The notes under the pieces were generated by a model. That model was not told the DNA's origin, did not search any database, and saw only the letters and a list, made by a program, of their open reading frames with translations. Positions 46,412-57,406 of a stretch of DNA of 64,000 nucleotides are shown one piece after another. The DNA comes from Macrostomum hystrix (taxonomy: Eukaryota; Platyhelminthes; Macrostomidae). The stretch covers positions 4,247,001 through 4,311,000 of the forward strand of contig CATNEN010000002.1 in assembly GCA_950097015.1 (NCBI GenBank), read 5' to 3'. Position 1 is the stretch's first letter. Each line of letters opens with the position of its first letter. The translations under genes and the position numbers were made by a program.

Positions 46412-48260
46412 TCACCAGGGAGCGCAGGGGTCAGGGCACTCTCGCCGATAGGCAACTAAAGTGGCGTCGTCAACTCGCATCAGCGCCGTGTAGACCGTCA
46501 GCTTGTTTAGCACAGGAATCGAACTCAGGACGTTGAACAGGCCGGCAAAACTGGCAGCCCCAGTCTGACCCTTCTTAGTCATGCAGGCATTGGCTGGACC
46601 GCGCCGATTATCGATCGGATTTGGCGATTTCCAATGATCGTAATTGGTCTGCAACACATACCAGGTGTGGTTGCTGACTGAAGCCCGCTCCCAGATGTCC
46701 GCAGGGCCGACGCGATCCCTGGTGATGACGCAGCCTTCCAGGCGTTTAACGCCGCCAAGAATGAAGTACACTGGAGCAACGAGTTTCCAATTAGCCAGGC
46801 TGGACTTGGCCTCCGAGTAGCTGGTGGCATTCTCCAAAACTGAGCGGGTGGCGATGCCGAGCCAGAACTGATCCCGGATGCCAAGCAGCCATTCGAGGAC
46901 GCCGGCGAAACTCTGCGGCTTGGCGCCCACCCTACTGTTGACCGTCAGGCTGAACTGGCCAGGCCGGAGTCCGGTCAGCACGCCGATGTAGCCGGCGAAA
47001 TGGCTGGACATGAACAACTGTGGCAGACGTGGGTGGAGAAGAGGATATTAGCGGAGTTTTTTTTAATTTCTTAGTGCCCTTAAGAACCAACCACGAAGGC
47101 ACAGTGAGAGTGTACACTGCCTGATGACAGTACACAGTGTACGGGTATCTGAGTGTGTGGATGGGTGTGGCGGTCCCCCCAGTCCATGGACTGAACAGCC
47201 GTACGCAGCCTTCAGATGCGCCGCGCAATAGCTGCGGCTGTAGGCTCAATAGAGCTGGTGTAATCAACTATTATTATTATATTATGGAGGGCTGAGGGCT
47301 ATCAATGGCACATCACTTGGTGACACCAGACCCGCAGCCAGCGAGGAGGCAATTCTGCTCATTTCGCTGACTCCTGAGCACACACGCACACAGATACTGT
47401 ACGCAGGCATACGCTCACACAGGTGTGTACATCTGCACTGACTTTCTCATTGTGAGTAAGTGTACACTCTCACTGTGCCTTGGAGGTTGGCCCTCAAGGG
47501 CGTAAATTGCACAAAGATTCTCCAAGTCTTCCTCTGCGGCTGCACCCCAAATATGGAATCTCTGATAATCTGATAATTTTTCTCTTTTCTTTCTCACCAG
47601 TTTTCCATCCCTATAGAACTCCACATTAACCAGCAGTGGTCGCAAATAGTCGGCAATGATCCAAGAACTATTGGTGACATTCCAGCCTAGGAACAGGCCG
47701 AAGTCCATATTCCTGGCGTGGTACAGTCGGCCTGCCGAGTCCTCGGCTAGAATAGACGTGCACAATGGAAACAGTTCGTAGAATACGTTGAACAGAGTGA
47801 CCTCGCCAAGGCTGAGATTGGACAGCGCCGACACTCCGGCCAGCTCGCTGCGAAACGGCTCCGGTAGGGTTTGTGCCAACGGCACCATCTCCTTGTCGAC
47901 TAGGTTCATCAGTGCATCGGAGCCAGTGAGGTTGAACAGGAACTGCCGGAACTGGCCCAGTAGGGCGCGCATGCCGGCGGCGCGAGATTCAACAACCGGC
48001 CGCCAGCGAGTAGCCGGCGAATCGTCAAGATTGACGCGAGCCACCGGCACTAGGCTGTCCGGCGATGGCGGAAACGCGTCGGACACGCACTGGGCCAGTG
48101 GAGGTTGCGGCTGCTGCAGAAAATAAAAATCATAACTGTCGCTAGAAGGATATTGGGACGAAGTCGCGACTGGCCAATGCGCACTAGCGACCAGAACTAG
48201 CAGCAGAAAGGAGGATAGCAAGCACTGACGCATGGCCTTCTCGGCTTGTATAGGCTGCAA
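46412..48260 (-). CDS. ASAH1: Acid ceramidase (N-terminal nucleophile amidohydrolase)
   Basis: Lysosomal enzyme that hydrolyses ceramide to sphingosine and fatty acid. Two exons: 48260-47598 and 47017-46412, joined in phase 0 (KL, then LFMSSHFAGYIGVLTG). 422 residues from the first ATG, or 413 from the ATG at 48233, which starts right at a strong signal peptide (MRQCLLSSFLLLVLVASAHW) and is my preferred start; human ASAH1 is 395. The catalytic Cys is in ELFPLCTSILAED, where autocleavage would free it. Arg and Asp lie in HARNMDFGLFLGW; Asn and Arg lie in QTNYDHW and DNRRGPA. GCVITRDR and the C-terminal ECPDPCAPW match acid ceramidase better than NAAA (family knowledge). The intron holds SINE fragments of both families. 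Confidence 0.93.
47085..47275 (+). mobile_element. Composite SINE fragment (family A piece plus family B end)
   Basis: AAGGCACAGTGAGAGTGTAC (family A body) is followed at about 47150 by GGGTGTGGCGGTCCCCCCAG and the CCATGGACTGAACAGC to GGTGTAATCAACTATTATT end of family B. It suggests insertion of one into the other or a recombinant copy, inside the acid ceramidase intron. Confidence 0.65.
47285..47560 (-). mobile_element. SINE family A, inverted, head missing
   Basis: The minus strand reads from CATATTTGGGGTGCAGCCGC through GAGGGCCAACCTCCAAGGCA to GGGTCTGGTGTCACCAAGTG. The tRNA-like head is absent. It is in the acid ceramidase intron, facing the + strand fragment next to it. Confidence 0.8.
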
Positions 48261-48345
48261 TGTATTTGATAACTTCTACTATTAGTAGGCAGATATGCGC
48301 ATTTGATTAAAAATTTGTTTGCTAATTAGCCTAATATAAAAGGGG

Positions 48346-48680
48346 TTGAGTGGCTTGCGGTCTAACGCGTTTGCCTCTCACCAAGGCGCCTGAAGCTCGA
48401 TTCCGCGGCGAGGCCACATTCATTTGGGGCGCATCCGCGGAGAGAAGGCTTGGGGGCTTGTCGAGCAATTTACGCCCTTGAGGACAAACCTTCAAGGTAC
48501 AGTGAAAGTGTACACTGCCTGACGATGAGAAAGTACATTACCTATCGCATTACGGTATCTGTGCGCGTGTGTGCTCAGGAGTCAGCGAAATGGGCAGAAT
48601 TGCCTCCTGGCTGGCTGCGGGTCTGGTGTCACCAAATGATGTGCCATTTGCCTACGGTCCTGCAGATAGGAAATTATTCC
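48346..48680 (+). mobile_element. SINE family A copy
   Basis: GGTTGAGTGGCTTGCGGTCT head with GCTCGATTCCGCGGCGAGGC, the shared body, and GGCTGCGGGTCTGGTGTCAC. It lies about 90 bp upstream of the acid ceramidase start codon, so it is in or next to that gene's promoter or 5' UTR. Confidence 0.88.
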
Positions 48681-48689
48681 CATTAAGCA

Positions 48690-49175
48690 GCCACTCATTA
48701 TCCTTGTACCCTGTACCTAGGGGGCAATGATTCCACTTTGCCAAAAATCGAAAAAACTCAGAAAATGTTGAAAAGCTCATTGCGCTAGTCAAAGCACTCG
48801 AACAATAAATATTATATTTACAAAAAACCAAATTAATCCTGCGTAGAACAAATTCTATTACTGCAAGTAGCTAAGTGATCAATAAGGCAAAATAATATAG
48901 AACATTTTGTTTTCATTAACAAGACAGCACATTTATTATAACAAACAAACAAAGGAAAGCTAGACTTGTAGTTTTCAAGTTTCACTACTTATAGTACCCA
49001 AGATTGAAGATACACCGTTGAAACTATTCATTTTTATAAAGAAACACTAAAACTTTTTAGTTTGATGTTTTAGGAATTAAAGACAAATAATTATAACATT
49101 GCTAGACTAATGATAGCCAGACACTTGTCTTTTGATAAGAGGAAAGCAGAAAATATAACAGAGCAATAGGTAGAA
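48690..49175. other. Intergenic, AT-rich, no gene seen
   Basis: No repeat or coding sequence recognised between the SINE and the U2SURP 3' end. Confidence 0.5.
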
Positions 49176-49181
49176 TCGGGA

Positions 49182-49187
49182 TTTATT
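49182..49187 (-). terminator. Likely poly(A) signal of the U2SURP gene
   Basis: AATAAA on the minus strand (TTTATT on +), about 230 bases beyond the U2SURP stop codon. The intervening 3' UTR would contain the purine-rich repeat at 49200-49345. Confidence 0.5.
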
Positions 49188-49199
49188 AGGGGGAAGTGG

Positions 49200-49345
49200 G
49201 AGAAAGATGGAGAAAGCGTGTGAAGGAGGCTAGAGGAAGAGTTGGGGAAGGGGCAGAGGAAGAGTGGGAGAAGGGGCAGAAGAGTGGGAGAAGGGGCAGA
49301 GGAAGAGTGGGAGAAGGGGTAGAGGAAGAGTTGAAGATAGTTAGA
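49200..49345. repeat. Purine-rich imperfect tandem repeat
   Basis: Units of about 20-24 bases such as GAGGAAGAGTGGGAGAAGGG. Within the putative U2SURP 3' UTR. Confidence 0.75.
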
Positions 49346-49413
49346 AGCAGTTCACATGTCAAGAATAACCGGCATTGCTGACAGACAAATCGATAAGTCA
49401 ATCAGTGAACGCA

Positions 49414-52400
49414 TCAATCGGATTCGCTGCTATTGCCATCGCTATCATAGCCAGTCACCAGGCTGCCAGAGCTGCCACCGGTTGGCACAGTGGCCCACTT
49501 GGACCGGGTGAAACTGGTCGCGGCTCCGCTGCCAGTTGCGGTTCTCGCCGAGGACGAAGCGGCCAACAACAGCGGCTGCCCGTCGACGTCCAACGGATCG
49601 CCGTCGTAGTCGGCGATGCCAGGCAGCAGCTGCAGCGGTTGGCCGTCCAAATCCGCCGACACAGTCGACTTGCCGTCTCTCCTGGCATCGGGCTCCAGGC
49701 TGGAGTCCGGGGCCGAAGCCGCGGACTCGTTAAACATAGCCGGGACAATGTCCGAGTCGGCAGCGGACGGCACCACCAGGCCCAAGAAAGCATTGTTGAG
49801 CCGCATGAGATAGTCGGCCTGGTAGAGCGCCCACTCGGACCAGGCCTTGATCACCGAGGACACCGGCTGGCGATGGCGTAGCGCCTGCAGGCTGCTGCCT
49901 AGGCGGGCGAACACTCGCGGCATTCGCGCCTGTTGGGATATTGTTGAGAAAGGGATTTTTTAGGCGAATGAAATGTTAAGAGATCTTAAAACCTCTACTG
50001 TCTAAGATCCAAAATCTCACCTCTACTATCAAAGATTCAAAATCTCACCTCTAGTATCAAAGATTCAAAATCTCACCTCTAGTACCAGAGTTTTAAAATC
50101 TCACCTCTACTGTCTGAGATTCAAAATCTCACCACTACTGTCTGAGATTTAAAATCTCACTTCTAATGTCTGAGATTCAAAATCTCACCACTACTGTCTG
50201 AGATTCAAAATCTCACCTCTACTGTCTGAGATTCAAAATCTCACCACTACTGTCTGAGATTCAAAATCTCACTTCTACTGTCTGAGATTCAAAATCTCAA
50301 CTCTACTATCAAAGATTCAAAATCTCACCTCTAGTACCAGAGTTTTAAAATCTCACCTCTACTGTCTGAGATTCAAAATCTCACCACTACTGTCTGAGAT
50401 TTAAAATCTCACTTCTAATGTCTGAGATTCAAAATCTCACCACTACTGTCTGAGATTCAAAATCTCACCTCTACTGTCTGAGATTCAAAATCTCACCACT
50501 ACTGTCTGAGATTCAAAATCTCACTTCTAATGTCTGAGATTCAAAATCTCACTTCTACTGTCTGAGATTCAAAATCTCAACTCTACTATCAAAGATTCAA
50601 AATCTCACCTCTAGTACCAGAGTTTTAAAATCTCAACTCTACTGTCTGAGATTCAAAATCTCACTTCTACTGTCTGAGATTCAAAATCTCACCACTACTG
50701 TCTGAGATTCAAAATCTCGACTCTACTGTCAAAGATTCAAAATCTCACCTCTAGTACCAGAGTTTTAAAATCTCACCTCTACTGTCTGAGATTCAAAATC
50801 TCACTTCTAATGTCCGAGATTCAAAATCTCACCTTTACTGTCTGAGATTCAAAATCTCACCTCTACTGACTGAGATTTAAAATCTCACTTCTTATGTCTG
50901 AGATTCAAAATCTCACCTCTACTGTCTGAGATTTAAAATCTCACTTCTAATGTCTGAGATTCAAAATCTCACCTCTACTATCAGAGATTCAAATTCTTCC
51001 AAAAAATGCAAATCGAAACTCATTTTAAAGTTTACTACTCTAAAACAGTCTCAAACTGTACTCAAGTCTCACCTGAAAGTGAGTCCTATAGAAGGCAGCG
51101 CAGGGCAGTTTAACAGCCGAATTGTGCAACAGATCCGAGGCCAAGAACAGTGCTGACAGCCGTCTCTCTGGTTCCACATCGGCCTCAGTGGCTGCTGCTG
51201 CCACCACAGAGTCGACGATTTCTAAAGCTGACTCTGCGTGCTCCAGACACCAGACCATGGCCTCGGCTATGCTCTGCCGCTTCGGTGTCAGGTTGGCTGG
51301 AAAATATCAGAGAGAAATCGATTTTTAAAGACCGACAAGTAGCTGGAATAACACCACGAAATCCGAGAAGTGAAATCTGGAAATTTAGAAAGAAGCCCTG
51401 AACAATCGGGTGTGAGACCTGAAGAATCAGGAATGAGACCTGAAGAATCGGGAATGAGACCTGAAGAATATTGTATGAGACCTGAAGAATCAGGAATGAG
51501 ACCTGAAGAATCGGGAATGAGACCTGAAGAATATTGTATGAGACCTGAAGAATCAGGAATGAGACCTGAAGAATCAGGAATGAGACCTGAAGAATATTGT
51601 ATGAGACCTGAAGAATCAGGAATGAGACCTGAAGAATCAGGAATGAGACCTGAAGAATCAGGAATGAGACCTGAAGAATCAGGAATGAGACCTGAAGAAT
51701 CAGGAATGAGACCTGAAGAATCAGGAATGAGACCTGAAGAATCGGGAATGAGACCTGAAGAATCAGGAATCAGACCTGAAGAATCAGGAATGAGACCTGA
51801 AGAATCAGGAATGAGACCTGAAGAATCAGGAATGAAACCTGAAGAATCAGGAATCAGACCTGAAGAATCAGGAATGAGACCTGAAGAATCAGGAATCAGA
51901 CCTGAAGAATCAGGAATGAGACCTGAAGAATCGTAACCATGTCAGTGAAAGCTACAATCGCAAGCGTCTCACCCAGCATCTTGCTCAGTAGAGCCTTATT
52001 ATTGTCAGACAAAGGTCGCTCTCCAGGATTGTACTTTTGCTTAACAGTGCTTTCTTCCTTGACTGCGTCCTCGGAGGCTCCGTCTGGCGAATTTCTACGC
52101 CGATTCCGATTAAAGGACGACCCAAAATTGTCGCCGCCGCCGCTGCTTCCAGGCGAGGGTGACCTTCGATTGGCGCCAACGTAGGGTGGCAGGCCGTTCT
52201 CGTCAATGAGCTCAGGCGGCATACCGGCGGTAAAGACGTTGATGGGCGGCGGCCGCCACCAGGAGCCGCCTTTGTACATTCGAAAGTCGCCCAGTCGCCA
52301 ATTGTGAGCCGTGTCGCCGTGCAGAATAGAGTACAGGCGCCAACGATAATAGACATGCTCGGGACTGTTGTAGTCCGTCAGGAAGCGAAATCTGGGATTC

Positions 52401-55400
52401 TCCGACTCGCGTTGAATCGCTAGCAGCTCCAACAATGGTCCCTCTCGAACAACGTGCTCAACCATGCGATTGATCGAGCTGAGCAGTACGCGATCAGCTG
52501 GCACTGTCACTTTTACAATGGCCTCCGATATGAGCTTCTCTTGCTCTGCCTCGCTTAGACTGCTCAAATCTATTGGGGTGCGCTCTGCGTGTTTTGAGAC
52601 AGGATTTTAGGATTTAGAAGGAATCGAAGCTAGTATTTAACAGGCTCGGAATCCAATAGAGATCACTAGAACCCTACCAGGAATCAAAGCTAGAAGCCTA
52701 CCTAGAATCGAAGCTAGAACCCTACCTGGAATCGAAGCTATAAGCCTAACGGAATCGAAGCTATAAACCTACCCGGAATCGAATCTAGAACCGAACCGGA
52801 ATCGAATCTAGAACCCAACCCGGAATCGAATCTAGAACCGAACCCGGAATCGAAGCTAGAACCCTACCTAGAATCGAAGCTAGAACCCTACCTAGAATCG
52901 AAGCTAGAACCCCTACCTAGAATCGAAGCTAGAACCCTACCTAGAATCGAAGCTAGAACCCTACCTAGAATCGAAGCTAGAACCCTACCTAGAATCGAAG
53001 CTTGAACCCTACTTGGAATCGAAGCTAGAACCCTACCTAGAATCGTAGCTTGAACCCTACTAGGAATCGAAGCTAGAACTCAACTTAAAATTGAAGCAAG
53101 AACCCAATACGATACTGGCCCATTCAGCAGGCAACTCACTAGCATTCCTCTGCTGAATAATATCGCCAGTCATCCAGTCTTTCGGCTGAGCATTGAATGG
53201 CAAGCCGGACACTGGCGGAGGATCAATCGAAGCCTGCAGCATCGGCGGCACGTAGATAGGATAGGTCGGTATCGGCACAGATTTGCCCCAACCAATCAGC
53301 ATCTGGTAGCCCATCAGATCGCGATCCCGCAGACGATCGACGGCCCGCTCGGAGTCTCGCCGACACATGTAGGCAACGAAGCCGCAGTTGCGCTTCTTGC
53401 TGCGCTCCATCTCAGTTCGGGGCCACATTATCTTCACGCTGGCTAGCGGCCCGAACCGGCCAAACAGGTCCATCAGATCGCGCTCAGTTATCTCCGGGTT
53501 CAGGTTGCCCAGAAACAGGTTAGTGGTGTCCTGGGGATAAACAATCCATAGGATAATTCACGATCGAAAATCAAGGTCACACATTTTCCTATGGGCTAAG
53601 AATCGAACTCTTGACCTCCTAGTAAGGAGATTGAGTCTCTAATGACACAATCTGAGTGAATTATGACCCAATATGACGGAAACATGACCCAATCAAACTA
53701 AACTATGACCGAATCAAACTAAACTATGACCGAATCAAACTAAACTATGACCGAATCAAACTAACTATGACCCAATCAAACTAAACTATGACCGAATCAA
53801 ACTAAACTATGACCCAATCAAACTAAACTATGACCCAATCAAACTAAACTATGACCCAATATGACGGAAACATGACCCAATCAAACTAAACTATGACACA
53901 ATCAAACTAAACTATGACCCAATATGACGGAAACATGACCCAATCAAACTAAACTATGACCCAATCAAACTAAACTATGACCCAATCTGACGGAACTAAA
54001 ATTCAAATTCAAAGAGTGAATTCTTCGCATTCGCAAGAAATTCAGCTATAAAAGTACACCGATTCCTTCAATTAGAAAATGTTTACCTTATCAGCTTCAA
54101 AATGAGAGGACCCGAAACCAATTTCGGAAGGGTCCAGGCTCAGCTCGGATCGAATGGGACTTGGCGGTCTCAATGGCGGCTGCTGCTGCTGCTGCGGATC
54201 AGGCTCAAATCGACTGCTAGACCGCCTCTCCGGCTGCTGCTCCTGCTGCATCATCTGCTTCCTCTGCTCCCGCTTTTCCTGCATGACTTTCAGCTCCTCC
54301 TTAAATAGCTCGAGGTTGGTCTTCCGTTTACCGGCGTCCTTGCGCTGCTGCCGAGAGGCCAGCGCGGCCGCCTTCTCAGACGCCGTCGAACTGGACGATG
54401 AAGAAGCGCCAATTGGAGGCAGATCTGAAGGCTGCGACGGTGGACTGTTTGATCTGCGAGTGGGCAGTGTTTTAAATGGTTACGCACTGACAACTAGTGC
54501 AATCCGAACATGCGTTGGTGAAAATTGAAATCCGAATTTTAGCGAAAATACTAGCACACTAAGCCCCCCTTTGGGGGGCACTACTGTTCAAACAAAAATA
54601 TTGTGTAATGCAGAAGGACAAAATAAACCTGAAAGCAAACAAAAATGAAAACTCATGTCGTCAGTATTAATTTCCCTGATTGCAAATATACACTCGTATG
54701 TGATTGCGATTCAACGAAAATTTGAATTCTCACTAAATACAAAAATAGTCTGTCTGAGACATTCAGTCTGTACACCAAGAGCCCCATCGGGGCAAAATTA
54801 CACAAGTAACTTACGTTTGATACAACTCAGCTTAATGCTACTTAAGTACATGTGAAAACTATCCCCTCAGCAGTAAAAAACCAGTGTCTCCCCAGCTGCA
54901 GAGAAGTAATTCCCCCCCCCCAGCAGCAAAGCGGTAATTCCCCCCAGCAGCAGAGCAGTAATTCCCACCCCAGCAGCAGAGCAGTAATTCCCCCCCCCAG
55001 CAGCAGAGCAGTAATTCCCCCCCCAGCAGCAGAGCAGTAATTCCCCCCCCAGCAGCAGAGCAGTAATTCCCCCCCCAGCAGCAGAGCAGTAATTCCCCCC
55101 CCCAGCAGCAAAGCAGTAATTCCCCCCAGCAGCAGAGCAGTAATTCCCCCCCCCCAGCAGCAGAGCAGTAATTCTCCCCCCCCAGCAGCAAAGCAGTAAT
55201 TCCCCCCAGCAGCAGAGCAGTAATTCCTCCCCAGCAGCAAAGCAGTAATTCCCCCCCCCAGCAGCAAAGCAGTAATTCTCCCCCAGCAGCAGAGCAGTAA
55301 TTCCCCCCCCCAGCAGCAAAGCAGTAATTCCCCCCAGCAGCAGAGCAGTAATTCCTCCCCAGCAGCAAAGCAGTAATTCCCCCCCCAGCAGCAAAGCAGT

Positions 55401-57361
55401 AATTCTCCCCCAGCAGCAGAGCAGTAATTCCCCCCCCCCAGCAGCAGAGCAGTAATTCCCCCCCCCAGCAGCAGAGCAGTAATTCCCCCCCCCAGCAGCA
55501 AAGCAGTAATTCCCCCCCAGCAGCAAAGCAGTAATTCCCCCCAGCAGCAGAGCAGTAATTCCTCCCCAGCAGCAGAGCAGTAATTCCCCCCCCCCAGCAG
55601 CAGAGCAGTAATTCCCCCCCAGCAGCAGAGCAGTAATCCCCCCAGCAGCAGAGCAGTAATTCCCCCCCCAGCAGCAGAGCAGTAATTCCCACCAGCAGCA
55701 AAGAATACTGGTAAACCCACTTAGAAAACTGTTAAACACTTTTAGAAAACTTGTAAACACATTTAGAAAACTGGTAAACACATTTAGAAAGCAGTTAATC
55801 CACACTTAGAAAACTTTTAGACACATTTAGAGAACTATAAAACACATTTAGAATACCGAAACCCAGTTTTAGAAAACTGTTAAACACGTTTAGAATACTG
55901 TAAAACAAATTTAGAATACTGGTAAACACATTTAGAAAACTGGTAAACACTTTTAGAATACTGGTAAACACATTTAGAAAACTGTTAATTAAAAACATTT
56001 AGAATACTGGTAAACACATTTAGAATACTGGTAAACACATTTAGAAAACTGTTAAAAACATTTAGAATACTGGTAAACACATTTAGAATACTGGTAAACA
56101 CATTTAGAAAACTGTTAAAAACATTTAGAATACTGGTAAACACATTTAGAATACTGGTAAACACATTTAGAATACTGGTAAACACATTAAATAAACTGTT
56201 AAAAACATTTAGAATACTGGTAAACACATTTAGAATACTGGTAAACACATTTAGAATACTGGTAAAAACATTTAAAATACTGGTAAACACATTTAGAATA
56301 CTGGTAAACACATTTAAAATACGGTTAAAAACATTTAGAATACTGGTAAAAACATTTAGAAAACTGGTAAACACTTTTAGAATACTGGTAAACACATTTA
56401 GAATACTGGTAAACACTTTTAGAATTCTGGTAAAAACATTTAGAATACTGGTAAACACTTTTAGAATACTGGTAAACACATTTAGAATACTGGTAAACAC
56501 ATTTAAAAAACTGTTAAAAACATTTAGAATACTGGTAAACACATTTAGAATACGGTTAAAAACATTTAGAATACTGGTAAAAACATTTAGAAAACTGGTA
56601 AACACTTTTAGAATACTGGTAAACACATTTAGAATACTGTTAAAAACATTTAGAATACTGGTAAAAACATTTAGAATACTGATAAACACTTTTAGAATAC
56701 TGGTAAAAACATTTAGAATACTGGTAAACACTTTTAGAATTCTGGTAAAAAAAAACATTTAGAATACTGGTAAACACTTTTAGAATACTGGTAAACACTT
56801 TTAGAATACTGGTAAACACTTTTAGAATACTGGTAAACACATTTAGAAAACTGGTAAACACTTTTAGAATACTGGTAAACACATTTAGAATACTGGTAAA
56901 AACATTTAGAATACTGGTAAACACTTTTAGAATACTGGTAAACACATTTAGAATACTGGTAAACACATTTAAAAAACTGTTAAAAACATTTAGAATACTG
57001 GTAAACACATTTAGAATACGGTTAAAAACATTTAGAATACTGGTAAAAACATTTAGAATACTGATAAACACTTTTAGAATACTGGTAAAAACATTTAGAA
57101 TACTGGTAAACACATTTAGAATAGGCCCTACAGGTAAACACATTTGGAATACGGGTAAACACATTTAGAATACTGGTAAACACATGTAGAAAACTGTAGG
57201 ACATTTAAAAAACTGTTGGACATTTAAAAAACTGTTGGACTCTTTTCTCGATTGAAATTTTGTTAAAGATTTGATGATTTATATGTTGTAGTAAGAAAGG
57301 AGTAGATGTCTCAATATATCGTTGAATTGAAGTCTGCTATGCACATTTTACCTATTCAAAT

Positions 57362-57406
<45 letters not shown>

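Noticed and set aside
48450..48686. Small plus-strand frame near the acid ceramidase start
   Set aside because: Lies entirely within a SINE family A copy.
51370..51936. MRPEESG repeat frame
   Set aside because: 21-bp array in U2SURP intron 4. The frame stops at the array border.
54842..55805. Overlapping frames rich in ELLLCCWG / NYCSAAGG
   Set aside because: All three minus frames are open through the same C-run/CAG array. Intronic repeat, not a protein.
55985..57204. NVFTSIL repeat frames
   Set aside because: 21-bp minisatellite in U2SURP intron 1.
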